This document shows, piece after piece, positions 32,965-43,944 of a stretch of 64,000 bases of DNA (its first letter is position 1; the number at the start of each line of letters is the position of its first letter). The DNA lies in NCBI RefSeq assembly GCF_011386835.1, contig NC_088791.1, positions 13,392,998 to 13,456,997 on the forward strand, given 5' to 3'. Below the pieces are notes generated by a model, which was not told the DNA's origin, did not search any database, and saw nothing but the letters and a program-made list of their open reading frames with translations. A program made the translations under genes and the position numbers. The DNA is from Chrysemys picta bellii. Taxonomy: Eukaryota; Chordata; Testudines; Emydidae.

Positions 32965-33150
32965 AGGGGGAGGGATAGCTTAGTGGTTTGAGCATTGGCC
33001 TGCTAAACCCACAGTTGTGAGCTCAATCCTTGAGGGGACCACCCAGGGATCTAGAGCAAAATCAGTACTTGGTCCTGCTAGTGAAGCCAGGGGGCTGGAC
33101 TCAATGACCTTACAGTTCTATGAGATAGGTATATCTCCATATATTTATTT
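32965..33150 (+). repeat. tRNA-derived turtle SINE (tortoise Pol III / Cry I type)
   Basis: Box A 'GATAGCTTAGTGGTTTG', the middle 'GCATTGGCCTGCTAAACCCA' and box B 'TTGTGAGCTCAATCCT' form a tRNA-Lys-like head. A tail related to CR1 follows ('GGACTCAATGACCTTACAG', 'TTCTATGAGATAGG') and then AT-rich repeats. This family is established in hidden-necked turtles, and it is the best single taxonomic clue in the window. Confidence 0.85.
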
Positions 33151-33845
33151 ATCTGCCCTGCATGCTGCCTGGAGGACATTCATTGCTGTGAAGGAGGAGG
33201 CCAAATTTGCCCTGACATGAGTGACTGTTTCCAGGATCTTTAGGTCAGCCATTACCTGAATTTGTCCCCACACTGGATTTACCCCTCCTCTACAAGAGTA
33301 ACCAGGATCTGGTTCAGCCCTAGTCCAGAAAGATGTCCTGGTTTGTGTCCCATCCCATAACCACGAGGAATCACCAGGGTTCAGGATGCCCCCGTCCCTC
33401 AGATCCATCCTAATATACAGCTGGCCTCTCCCAGGATCCCTCTGGAGAATCTACCATGGGGAGAAAGAAAGGAATGTACCACTTCTGTGTAGACACTTTG
33501 CCCCAGCTACTCTTCTTGTCACTGGTGCAGTGGTGAATTCTCCACAGCCCAGCGAGGTGTAAGAAACAAGGGAAAGGTGGCCAGTACAGGAAGCAACATC
33601 ATGAAAAGACTCCGGCTTCAGTTTCATCCCCTCTTGTTAGTGCCTTTGTTAAATTTGATTCTGAACGTGCTTTTTCTGATCTAATTGTTTTTCATTCTCT
33701 GTGCTGTACCACCCTGGCAGTGTGAGGGACCAGGGACCAGTAAGATGCCAGGAGTGAAGGTCGGCACTGGAAGCCTAATGAGAAGTGAATCTTGAGGAAG
33801 ATTTTGAAGGAGGAATGTAAGGTTGCCTGAAGCATAGGATCAGCC
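33151..33845. other. no gene or repeat recognised
   Basis: Unrecognised sequence without coding signature. Confidence 0.4.
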
Positions 33846-34028
33846 CAGGACTGGCCTTAGGTGTTTTGTCATCCAGGGTGGAAAATTTTTTTGGTGCCCT
33901 GTGAATGGCCAAGCAAAAAAAAAGAACAACACAATCTGCCCTCTTCCCCACAGATGTTGGCACAGATGTTGATTTGGCAACCCTAGAAATTGGCACCCTG
34001 ATTGCCCACCCCTAAGGGTGGCCCTGAT
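33846..34028. mobile_element. probable hAT-type non-autonomous element
   Basis: CAGGACTGGCCTTAGG on the left and CCTAAGGGTGGCCCTG on the right are imperfect inverted repeats. ATCAGCC on the left and ATCAGGCC on the right look like a decayed 8-bp duplication. Confidence 0.55.
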
Positions 34029-34033
34029 CAGGC

Positions 34034-34280
34034 CTAGTAGGAGGGCAATGGATTGGGAATCTGGAGATGTGGGCTCTATTCCTGGCTCTGCCACTGATCT
34101 ACTGCGTGACCTTAGTCAAGTCACTTCTGTCCCTCAGCAGGCATAGCTGTCTGTGTGCTTAGGCTATACACTTGCTAGGGAAAGGACTGCCTCTTATGTG
34201 TATGTACAGCACCTAGCACAATGAGGCCCCAGTCTCAATTGGGTCCTCTAAGCACTAGCATAATACAATAAATAGTAATA
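34034..34280 (+). repeat. MIR-type CORE-SINE
   Basis: Head 'GCAATGGATTGGGAATCTGG', box B-like 'GGGCTCTATTCCTGGC', core 'GTCAAGTCACTTCTG' and tail 'GTACAGCACCTAGCACAATG' are in MIR order, ending in AT-rich sequence. Confidence 0.7.
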
Positions 34281-35306
34281 GTCTACAAACCTAACTAACA
34301 TAACATTGCAATTAAACTAATAAGAAATCCAATTTTTTAAAAAAAGGAGTGAAACATATTTTTCTTTCCGTTAAAAAAGCAAAGATCCTTATCGCTGCTT
34401 CAATCTTTCCAGGCAAACACACTGACAAAATGTCAGGCCCAGGCAAACCTATAATTAAGGCCAAATACAACTACTAATAAAGGCTGAAAAAACTCGACTG
34501 AGTTTACTTCTATCACCCCCACTAGGAGCTTTCCATCAAAATCTTTTATCTGCCTTTGCAAATGCCACTTTGACATTATTTCCACTGAATAAATCAAACG
34601 TGGACGTCGCACACTCTGTCCTTGTTGCCGAGAAGATGTTCCCGCTTCAGAAATAAAGATTTTTTTTGTTGTCATCGCAGCCTCTCTGACTCACAAAGTG
34701 CAGGGAGCTTTTAGAAAGAAAGAATGGGGGAAAAAAATGGAGCGGGGGGGGGGGGGGGGGGAGGAAAGGGAGAGAGAGAAAACGTGAGCCAGAGATTGTG
34801 GCAAGCTTTACAAATTGGCACAGCCTTATCGACAGCATTTCATGGTTTTCTGGAACTCTTTCAAAGGAAACTTGCCTTTGTGTGCGGCAGCTTAAGCTTT
34901 ACTAATATTTAAAGCTATATTTAAAAGTTTAGGAAAATTACTTTTTAGTTCCTCTGTCTCTTAACATCGTCGTGGCCAGCGTTTACTCCGCCTCACTGTT
35001 ATTTCCCCCTGTCAACGTTCTGTGCTTCTCCAGTCCTCTTCGTCCTTCCATGGCAGGCACGCTGCCCGACTCCCTTTGGCTGGGGTTGCCGGAGAAGAGA
35101 ATGGAGTGGCTTCTATTGTGACAGACGAGGCCCACTTTTCAGTTTCAAGGGGAGCTGCTCTTGGAGGTGCCTTGTTCCAGCCTGTTCTTTTCTCCTCCTT
35201 TAACAGAATAAATATCTGTCTCTTGGACGAACGTGGGCGTGTCTGACTTAGGGCATGTTTAAAAGTGCAGGCAAGGTTGGACACCTTTAGCATGCCAACT
35301 GATTGA
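34281..35306. other. no gene; poly(G) run
   Basis: A 17-base G run lies at about 34745-34761. The rest is AT-rich and unrecognised. Confidence 0.45.
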
Positions 35307-35466
35307 GGCCAAGTCTAGAGAGGAGCCTAGAGTGGAACATGACTACCTAACCTGTTTTTAAAGGGGTTAATTCCTGTCTACACTAGTATTGAGTTAGTGT
35401 CATAACTAAAACGTGCTAGCTAACGTGGTGTTAAACTTGCCCTGCTTTCCTAGTCTAGACATGGCC
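35307..35466. mobile_element. MITE of the TCTAGAC-end type
   Basis: GGCCAAGTCTAGAGAGG at the left and CCTAGTCTAGACATGGCC at the right are imperfect inverted repeats. Flanks TGA and ATGA may be a decayed duplication. 160 bp, non-coding. Confidence 0.55.
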
Positions 35467-35868
35467 ATGATTATCATATTTATGCTGCTTTCCTGCTTGA
35501 AACTTAATGGAAGGGTCCAAATCCTCAACTGGGGTAAATCAACATGCCTACATTGACTTCAATACAGGAGAAACATCAATGACTTTGTTGACTTCACAGG
35601 AACTACGTCAATTTGTGCCAGCCGAGCATCTGGTTCCTTATCTTATATCAGTACTGTCTCTGATCCTCAGACTAAAAGCTTTTGGGGAAGATGGTGTCAG
35701 AAAGCATTAGTATCCCTCAAAAATATGTATTGAATTCTATACAGTTAAAATGCACGTGCCCTGTAAACTACTAGTACATATAGTGCATAGTCTATGTATA
35801 TAGAATGACAATATTACAATACAGTAATATCTATATTGTGCTTTAAGTTATTAATCAAAACAATGCTC

Positions 35869-36005
35869 CAGGGGTGCTGAAACAATTTGTATAGTGCGGG
35901 TGCTGAGAGCCATTGAATCAAACTGTAAACTCTCTATACAATGGAAACCACTTCAAGCCAGGGGGTGCAGCAGCACCCCCCACACCCTTAGTTCCAACAC
36001 CTATG
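35869..36005. mobile_element. small hAT-type element with 8-bp TSD
   Basis: CAGGGGTGCTGAAACAA and the right end TAGTTCCAACACCTATG are inverted repeats. CAATGCTC is duplicated exactly at 35861-35868 and 36006-36013. 137 bp. Confidence 0.85.
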
Positions 36006-36138
36006 CAATGCTCCATGGGCAGCTCTAACCAATGCCCGGGTCCAGCTTCCAGCCTGGCCAGGGGGCAGGGCCTCGGGGGAAGAGGAGGGGCAGGGGGTGG
36101 GGCCACAGAAGCAGGGGCGGAGCCTCCAGGCCTCCCAC

Positions 36139-36196
36139 TTCTAACAGAAGTTGGTCCAATAAAAGGTATTACCTCACCCACCTTGCCTTTCTGTTA
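36139..36196 (+). repeat. Penelope-like tail fragment (GGTCCAATAAAAG type)
   Basis: 'GAAGTTGGTCCAATAAAAGG', 'TATTACCTCACCCACCTTG' match the tails at 17178 and 39946. It follows a GC-rich stretch at 36014-36138. Confidence 0.75.
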
Positions 36197-38067
36197 GAGT
36201 GGTGTAAATCCTGAGTAATTGCCCTGAGCAAACTGGTTGCCCATTTTGACTTTACTCTGCTGCGTTCAGTGGTGTTACTCAGAATGTACGTCGCTGTACC
36301 TGAGAGCAGAATCTGGCTCCAAATCCCCACCTGGAGCATATAAGAATCAATGTGACAGGCTGCGGTGACTTACAAACACATACAGAGTGAATTTTTAAAA
36401 TGCAAATCAGCATTCCCCTGAGCCACCGCCATAGTCTTTGGGGTAGATACGTATTTCTGTGATTTATAAAAAGATCATTATTTACCCAGCAAACTGTGGC
36501 AACTCCTTCAGAAGCGGCCATGCTCGACTGACTTAATACATATTTAGTGTGTGCTGAGTAAAAGTGGGCACCGTGATGCAAAGCAACAACATCTCAGCGT
36601 TAGATACCTCCGAGGAGATGGGGGGCGAGAGGGTCTCCATATGCCAAATTAGACAATATTGTGGATTAGTCACTTGCCAAATTCCTTTTCTTCTTCTTCT
36701 TTTTAATCCAAACCATTTGAATTCAACAGGAGCCAAAAATCAAATCAAATCAAATATAAAATAAAAGCATCTTCATCCAGGTGACAGCTTTGCATTAACA
36801 ATCATATTTTTTAAAAAGAATATATTGATCATGAACGGTGTTTGAAGCAGGGGCTGGAGAAAATACAATTCCACAACGAATGCTTTAGTGTAGCAAATTT
36901 GAGCCTGAAATAAATCCTTGCACTCAAATTCTAAACCGTCTAGAGGCAAAAAATCCCCCCCGCTGACCCAGCGTTAAACTGCAACACAGCTCCTGGCAGT
37001 GACAACCAATGTAATATTGCACCTACTGCTTAGCAAGAGGGATCTGAGCCTTGTTTCTTTCCGATTGTTCCTTAGTTAGGCTGAATCCAGATTAAAAGCT
37101 AACCTCTTTCAGACTTTGCTTGGTCTGGAGCCTGTGTCTTACTCCAGCTTTGTTGTGCAGTGAGGTAGTGTGTAATTTTCTGACTCTTCCCAACTCCTTA
37201 CTTTGAGACAATAATCCACTCTGTCTCCTCTTAATTAAAGTAAATAACTCAGGCTCACAATAGCAGTTCAGAAAGGCCTTTAGTGTCTTCATTCCCTCAG
37301 TGCAAGGAGCTAATTGATTTTCAGATGATAATGGTGTTTACATTAGAAAGCCCACACTACCACCCCCCCTTCCTCCCGCCACTCCTTTTCTCTTCTTAAA
37401 TCTTCCTCCTCTCATGAATATCAAATGGCCAAGATACTTCCACGCTCCTACTGTGCATGGTATTACTCCAAAATACTTAACAAGCTAATGGAGCGATTGC
37501 TGATTTGCATGCCAGTATCTTGCGCCATGCGTGATACACACACACACACACACAAGAGCCAGTGGAATGTTCCTTTTTCTTCTTAGCTCCATTGTCTTGG
37601 GATACGGAGTCCACAGTTACAGGCCCGAAGGCAGGACTTGGAGCTTTCGGTTGGGTGGAATTTTAAGGGTGAGCGGGCAAGGTCACTTATATGGCAGCTT
37701 AAGTAAAAATGAAAATATATGGAAATGTGGAATGCCTGATGCAGCAAAAAGAGGAGTAAGTCCAAACTGCATGGACCTGAACTGATGTGTAAAACAGCAC
37801 ATGGGGTTCATGTGCCCAGACAGAATGCTTTATATACATATGTTACATGTGAGTGCGGACTGTGATATATGAAAAGAGCAAAGTTCATAGTAAATCATAC
37901 AAATCTCATATCAAACACATACTAACACACTGCTTCTACAGCACACACACACACAGAGCAAGTCGATCCTGTGCACTGAGTGAGACAGGGGTCTTGTGAT
38001 CATATAATTAAAGACTGGATCAGACGGCATATACACAAGTGGGACAAATTAAGGTAGTACAGGCCGC
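36197..38067. other. no gene; repeat-poor sequence with a (CA)n
   Basis: A long repeat-poor stretch with AT-rich, homeobox-site-like words (TAATTGATTT, CATGAATATCAAA). (CA)n lies at 37536-37554. It could hold conserved non-coding elements, which sequence alone cannot show. Confidence 0.4.
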
Positions 38068-38467
38068 AGGTGTTGACTTTCTAATGTGCTGGGGGGTGCT
38101 CGGCCCCTGGCTCTGTCCCAGGCCCCTCCCCCGCTCCACCCCTTCCTCCAAGGCCCCGCACCACCTCTTCCTGCCCCCACTCCACCCCCGCCCTGCCACT
38201 TCCTGCCCCTTCCCCTCAGCCCGCTGTGCCCTTGCTCCTCCCCCACCCTCCCCAAGCCTCCTGCACGCCGCAAAACAGCTGATTGTGGCGGGCGGGAGGT
38301 GCGGGGAGGGACGGGAGAGGCGCTGATCAGCGGGGCCTGCTGGCAGGTGGCAATCACTGGGGGACAGAGGAGGAGCTGGTGGGGGGCTGCCAGTGGGTGC
38401 TCAACACCCACCATTTCCCCCCGTGGGTGCTCCAGCCCCGGAGTACCCACGTAGTTGGTGCCTATGG
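38068..38467. repeat. GC-rich dispersed element (GGTGCCTATGGCAC end)
   Basis: The left 'GTGTTGACTTTCTAATGTGC' and right 'GTAGTTGGTGCCTATGG' ends are roughly inverted. The middle is C-rich, then G-rich, with 'AAACAGCTGATTG' near the centre. The same architecture recurs at 46720-47120 and 47303-47560. Long open frames on both strands are composition artefacts. Confidence 0.6.
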
Positions 38468-38562
38468 CACAGGAAACCTTAATTCTGGCATGTCCTAAGT
38501 TTTCAGTGCTTAACTTTGCAACCTTAACTACGTTCTTTTAACATAGGATTTATTTGGGGGAG

Positions 38563-38565
<3 letters not shown>

Positions 38566-38602
<37 letters not shown>
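38566..38602. repeat. (TG)n microsatellite
   Basis: About 18 uninterrupted GT dinucleotides. Confidence 0.95.
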
Positions 38603-38604
<2 letters not shown>

Positions 38605-38624
38605 GTAGTAATTTAATGGTAAAT

Positions 38625-38840
38625 GTTGTTACCTGGGCACTGGAATGGGACTCAGAGTTCAGTTCCTGGCTGTGCCACAGATTTCCTGTTTGACTTTGGA
38701 CAAGTCACCGAATATCTCTGTGACCAAGTTCCCAGCTATAACATGGAGATAATAATATTTCATTTCTCCCATTCCTTATTTGTTTTCACAGCACCTAACA
38801 CAGTGGGCCCTGGTCTTAATCAAGTCCTGTAGGTGATATT
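38625..38840 (+). repeat. MIR-type CORE-SINE
   Basis: 'GAGTTCAGTTCCTGGCTGTG', 'TTTGGACAAGTCACCGAATA' and 'CAGCACCTAACACAGTGGGC' follow MIR order with an AT-rich tail. Confidence 0.7.
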
Positions 38841-39478
38841 GTAATAACAACAATACCTATTTTGGTTATTTTACTGTTCATTATTTATGACGGGCCCATA
38901 CATTGTACAAGATGCAAATAAATACACGCTCCTTTCCCTGAGGAATTTGTAACCCAAAAGGCAGACCAAGAACAAAAGTGGTGGTCCTTGGAGGATGGTG
39001 ACTGTTTGCTCGAAGAAGGTTTTTGTTTGCTTTTCTATGAAATGGGAGTGTTGATGACATGATGTTGACATGGTTCATTGTTTGTCGTCCTTGCAGAATA
39101 AGTAGGTTGTCAGGCAGGAGGGAGCCTGGCACACTGGGGTGGCTTAAGGGGCTTATCCTGCAGCCCGTCACCATAGTATCAGAGCATCAGGATAGAGATT
39201 TTTTTCCTGGGATATGGGTGGTATGGAAGAAGGCTCAAAGGCCCACTCCCCCCCCACACACTGGAAAGAGACTGGGGCCACTGGCAGGGTTTGCACTTCA
39301 CGGCAGGGGAGCTGATACCCCCTCGAGAAGTACAGCTTCTGCTAGCCCTGCTCCACACCTGCCTGAGGCTTGCAGTTTGGGCGGGGGGGACACACAGCTC
39401 CTGCCTCCCAAACTACACCCATGTTAAAAATTAGGTGGGCATGGCCCTTCCTGCCCCTCAGTTCCAGCGCCCCTGTGG
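38841..39478. other. no gene; GC-rich patch at 39240-39470
   Basis: Mostly unrecognised. The 3' part (39240-39470) resembles the GC-rich dispersed repeats. Confidence 0.4.
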
Positions 39479-39945
39479 AAGGTATTGTCACAGCCACGTC
39501 ATGAGCGGCCAGAGCTAACAGTCAGAACCAGAGTCTGCAGTCGTGAGACAGGATATCAGAAGCTGGAGACAACTAGAGATCAGAACCACAAGGCAGGAAC
39601 CAGAGTCAGGCTGGATTAGGATACCAAACTGGTAGTCAGGAATCATAGGGCAGATGCTATGAGTCGAGTCAGGTCTGGATGGATGGCAGGAAATCAAGCT
39701 GCATGAGGCAGGGTGGAGCACAATCACTTGCACAGCTTCCTCTTCCAGCTGCTGGTTTAAGCAGGGCCAGTGGGCCGATCAACCAGCCACTCTGGCACTC
39801 TGCCCATGGGGCCTCAGGCTCACACTAGGGCTGGGCTGCATGGGTCCCAGGTAAGCCATTGTTAGCGCCTGCCAGGTGGAGGGTTGGAGTGTAGCTACTC
39901 CCGTTAGGCCTGGGTTTGAGACCCAGGGGTCCTAACAAGTACAAG
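39479..39945. repeat. AG-rich degenerate tandem repeat
   Basis: Loose repeats of a 'CAGAACCAGAGTC' / 'GGCAGGAACCAGAGTCAGG' theme run from about 39515 to 39720, then non-repetitive sequence. It probably belongs to a larger unclassified element. Confidence 0.4.
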
Positions 39946-40049
39946 CCTTCAAGCTTCACAGTGAAGCTCAAGAGCTTGTACCTTCTACCAACAATCATTG
40001 GTCCCATAAAAGAGATTACTGCATCTACCTTGTCTCTCTCCTACGCAGC

Positions 40050-40066
40050 TACAACACTACTGCAAA
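40050..40066. repeat. 17-bp target-site duplication, left copy
   Basis: TACAACACTACTGCAAA occurs here and again at 40148-40164, immediately flanking the tRNA insert. Confidence 0.9.
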
Positions 40067-40068
40067 GG

Positions 40069-40140
40069 GCCCCAGTGGCCTAATGGATAAGGCATTGGCT
40101 TTTGACACCACAGATTGTGGGTTCGCATCCCGTCTGGGAT
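40069..40140 (+). pseudogene. retroposed tRNA-Arg-like pseudogene
   Basis: Acceptor GCCCCAG, D arm GCCTAATGGATAAGGC and T arm GTGGGTTCGCATCCCGT align base for base with a vertebrate tRNA-Arg(CCT) body of 72 nt. The anticodon stem is degraded (TTGGC against ACCAC) and the loop reads TTTTGAC, so it is probably not functional. A GAAAAAA tail (40141-40147) and 17-bp duplications show it was inserted by target-primed reverse transcription. Confidence 0.85.
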
Positions 40141-40164
40141 GAAAAAATACAACACTACTGCAAA

Positions 40165-41418
40165 CTGGCAGCAGAACTTGGCTCTTAGATTCCTATTCTG
40201 TTTTTGCATTTAACTAACTAACCAACTCTATCTATAGCTCCAAGAGCTAATTAATTTAAATGCAGCCCTCCCAATATTTATGTGGGAGAGGGAGACCCAG
40301 ACACACCTGAACTCTGGGGAAGTTCATATCCAGAATGTGATGATTGTGATCTGAAGTGTGCAGCACCTCGGGACCATCCCTGCTTCCTGTATAACACTGA
40401 AAACCTGGGGACAGAAGGCTGAAGCTCAGCTGTTGACCTGTAACACCTAGCCACAATGGGCTTGGCTAATGAACTAATTCCAAGCTTAGCTCTGTGCTTG
40501 AGTTGGATTAAATCAAGCTCTTTGTATCTATTGGTTTGTTATTATCGTATTATTTTACTATAGTGAATATACTTAATTGTATTATGAATGGTGTACTAAG
40601 GTGCCTAGAGATTTGAATGATCAGTTGAATGATCTATCAGTTGAAAGGTGTTTTGGTTTGGGGGAAGGAAATGTGCTGATGTGTTAATTGATTTATACTG
40701 GTTAGCTCCTATTATATTCTGGGCCAGATGTTCAGCTGGTGAAAATTGACATCAGTGGAGCCTTGGTGATGTGGCAACCCCATTTTCTGGCCTGGAGTTT
40801 TTAAGTGTGCGTCGAGCATACCCAGGGCTTTGTTTATCCTTTTACATGGGGATTTAAGATCAAAATTTAAATAAATGAAAATCAATTCTAAAGCATAAAG
40901 TACTTTCCACTATTGCACATATTTAAGGATCTCTGTCGTGTTCATTGGGCGTGAAATTCCACTTTGATTCGCTCCTACCAGCTGTTCAGGAACAAGGGCT
41001 GCGGCCTTGAATAGGTTTCGCGTTCTCATTACAGGGGCATCAAAAACGTACTAATAACAGGTCAGGTTTAATTGAGTACAGAAACAAGAAGCTGAATGTA
41101 GGGTGGGCCAGCCGCTTGTTCCTAGCCCTATGGTCAGAGTTTAGGGATCTCATTAAAGCTTTTACGACCATTTGAAACAATATTTTCATTCATGCTACAG
41201 AGTCCTTATGTGGCAGCTTAACAGAATATTGGGCCGTGTCCTGGGGCAGACAGAACTGCTTTAGTTTAGCTTGTCTTTTTTTATGTTTTAACATCTTTAT
41301 TACGTGTTAAAGATATTCAAAGCAAGACATGAAACATAGAACACTTAGGGTCGCATTCTTCCCTGCCATCATAGGTTCTAAATCAGGGAGCTAGGAAGCA
41401 AGAGGGAACATGGTGCTC
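40165..41418. other. no gene; repeat-poor sequence
   Basis: 40860-41230 is free of recognisable repeats and could be a conserved non-coding element. This cannot be judged from one genome. Confidence 0.35.
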
Positions 41419-41433
41419 TGAATACTGTACTGG

Positions 41434-41638
41434 TATCAGGGGGTAGCCGTGTTAGTCTGTATCTACAAAAACAGCAAGGAGTCTGGTGGCACCTTAAAGA
41501 CTAACAGATTTATTTGGGCATAAGCTTTCGTGAGTAAAAACCTCACTGCATCCGAAGAAGTGAGGTTTTTATTCACGAAAGCTTATGCCCAAATAAATCT
41601 GTTAGTCTTTAAGGTGCCACCAGACTCCTTGTTGTTTT
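41434..41638 (+). mobile_element. PLE 3'-end insertion, head-to-head, with 15-bp TSD
   Basis: Two PLE tails face each other: 41434-41550 is reversed and 41549-41638 is forward, sharing TGAGGTTTTTA at the junction. TGAATACTGTACTGG is duplicated at 41419-41433 and 41639-41653. The forward arm holds a hammerhead-like core: CCGAAGA (41552-41558), stem II GTGAG/TTCAC and GAAA (41577-41580). Confidence 0.85.
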
Positions 41639-41653
41639 TGAATACTGTACTGG

Positions 41654-41835
41654 GCGGGAATTCAGGATTCTATCTCGTGTGACCTTGGGAAAGACACTTC
41701 ACTGTTCTGAGCCTTTGTTTCACCGCCCATGCTTTGTCCCTAGGGCAGGGACTTTCTCTTACTATGTTTGTGTACGGCAGCCACCACAATGAGTCCCTGA
41801 CATCAGCTGGGGCCTCTAGGTGTAATATATTTAAT
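41654..41835 (+). repeat. MIR-like SINE, 3' part
   Basis: 'GTGACCTTGGGAAAGACACT', 'CAGGGACTTTCTCTTACTAT' and 'CCACAATGAGTCCC' follow MIR order. Confidence 0.6.
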
Positions 41836-43573
41836 AATAATCAAGACTTGTGAGTCTATCCCAGATCTCTGGTGAACGCCTAAAGTGACGGCCTGGTGCA
41901 AGTCAGTGGAGTTAGATCAGCAGAGGATTTGGACCCTCGTCTCTACTCAATAACAGATCACACCAATGTACTCTTCAGTACCCGTTTAATACTTTGCCCT
42001 TCCCTGGCACCTATCACGAGGGGATCTCGGAATGTTTAATTAACGTGAGGTGGGTAGGGAATATCCTCTCCATTTTATACAAGCTCAAAGCAAAGCACCT
42101 GAGAGTTAAAGGCTAACCTTTGTCAAATGTGGGTGCCTAAAATTTGTCTCTGTCCTATGTCCATACTTCGGTATGTAAATAAACAGTCTGATTTTTAAAA
42201 AGGCTCAGAACCCACAGCTCCAAGTGACGTCACCTTTAGGAACCGGAGGGTCGCAGCCCCTCTGAAAAGCAGCCCATTACGTGGTATGATTAAATGTGGG
42301 TTTCAGTTCAGCACTCACCTTTACAAATGTTGGCCGAACTGGCTTGAACAAGGTCACCTGGATGGTCAGTGTCAGAGAGCTAGGAACAGGCTTGGGAGTC
42401 ATGATGCCTAATTTTCCACTTTAGGGTCAGATTCTGGTCAAGCCATGGGTGAGTGTACAAAGGGCCCTGCAGGGAGAATCAGGAAGGTAGGCCATGTTCC
42501 TGAGTGTGATCTGGCCTTGTGGCCTACTATTACCCCCATCGGCATCAGGGGCCACATTCAGCGCAGCGGCAGCTCCATTAGTATTTAAATAGAGATGAAT
42601 TTGCCCTAGTTGTCTAGGAGGCTGAGAAGGAATAGAACTCCTCTAAACCAAACAGCAGAGGTGGCTTTTTCTTCTTCCTAGGCCCTTTGGTGGGACCCAG
42701 TGATCCAGCGCTCAGCATTTATTCACTCCTAACTCAGGAGAACTATAAGGGTTGTTTTCCCGAGCCGAAGCCGAGCAAGGAGGACCTCAGGACTTGATCC
42801 TGTCTCAGCTAGTATTAGAGTAAAGATTAACAAAGGCACAAAAGAACCTCGTAGTTCCCTTGATCACAACTGCCTCTAAATTGTTCCTTCAGCCCCAGAA
42901 AGGTCCCTTCCCAATCAGTTGGACATCAAGCTTTGTTCCAGCTCATCCTTATGACTTCCCAGCATGAATATTTACATCAAAGCGCAATGGGGCATGTTCA
43001 TCCCTGGTGCAATGACACTGTCTTTGGCTGTGTTACGCCAGGGATGAACTTGGCCCACATGCTTTGGAATCCTTCCTTAATAAGTGGGAGCCTGCAAAGA
43101 ACTTCCCATCTCATCCGAAGGGGCTAACAGAATAGTACGTGCCAGGGGCAGCAATGGAATCTAGCGGTGGATGGCAAGATTCTGCTGTGGATGCTGGGGG
43201 CAGATGCCATGTGGCCTGTCGGAGCCCCCTTCGCCTGGGACTCCCTTAGAGTCCATGCTGGAGCAGTAGCTGATCACCCCTTGCTTCAGGCCATCCAGAA
43301 AGCTGGGCAGCACAACTTCTAGGGAGCTGTGGCTGGCCAAGTCCCTGGTTGGCCAGCCCCCTGGGCTCCCAGGATCCCTGGTTGTCAGGCAGCCCAGGAA
43401 GCCAGGCAGTTGGGGAGCAAGGCAGCCAGCCTGCCCGTCCCCGTGGTGGGCAGCAGGGGAGCTCAGGCAGCCATCAAGCTGAAAACTTCTGTTTTGGTTC
43501 TCCTGAAATGGAATTTTTTTTATCTTTCCTTCCTGTGAAAAAAAATCAAGATTTTTTTTTTTTTTCATTCTGA
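41836..43573. other. no gene seen
   Basis: A degraded MIR-like fragment is possible at 42000-42120. The stretch 43330-43480 is GC-rich with AGGCAGTTGGGGAGC-like direct repeats. No coding signature. Confidence 0.4.
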
Positions 43574-43828
43574 GGCTCGGTCTACACTGGGGGAGGGTAG
43601 GGGAGGAGGGACTGATCTATGTTACGCAACTTATTCATGTAGCTGAAGTCGACATACTTAGATCTACTTACCGCGGAGTCTTCACTGTGGTAAGTCAACG
43701 GCTGAGCTGACACTCCCCCATTGACTCTGCCTGTGCCTCTCGCTCCAGTGGAGTACCAGAGTCTAGACTAGACACGATAAATCGACCCCCGCTGGATCGA
43801 TCGCTGCCTGGGTAATATACACAAGCCC
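43574..43828 (+). mobile_element. Harbinger-type MITE with TGA duplication
   Basis: It starts GGCTCGGTCTACACTGGG and ends TATACACAAGCCC, with TGA at 43571-43573 and 43829-43831. The interior matches other copies (ACTTACCGCGGAGTCTTCAC, CGATAAATCGACCCC) but is 255 bp through small deletions. Confidence 0.85.
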
Positions 43829-43944
43829 TGATTTGGAGTGAAAAAAATTTTTTTTTTGAAATATTGAAATATTTTTGGGGCATGGAAAATCTTATTTCTA
43901 CACAGCTGTAGAATTCACATGATCTTTTCTAAAGTGACAAATGT

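Larger units (their letters stand above)
39946..40164 (+). repeat. Penelope-like tail interrupted by a retroposed tRNA
   Basis: 'AAGCTCAAGAGCTTGTACC', 'TTGGTCCCATAAAAGAGATT' and 'TACCTTGTCTCTCTCC' end in CTACAACACTACTGCAAA, the GGTCCAATAAAAG-type tail. The terminus is duplicated around the tRNA insert. Confidence 0.7.

Noticed and set aside
38039..38498. Open frames of 71-133 codons in a C-rich/G-rich block
   Set aside because: The block is a dispersed GC-rich repeat seen again at 46.7 and 47.3 kb. Frames are composition artefacts.
40069..40140. Functional tRNA-Arg gene
   Set aside because: The anticodon stem is mispaired, and the A tail plus target duplications show it is a retrocopy.
41434..41638. 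Processed host hairpin RNA or microRNA precursor
   Set aside because: Both arms are PLE 3' ends with a target duplication, so a retroelement insertion explains the hairpin.
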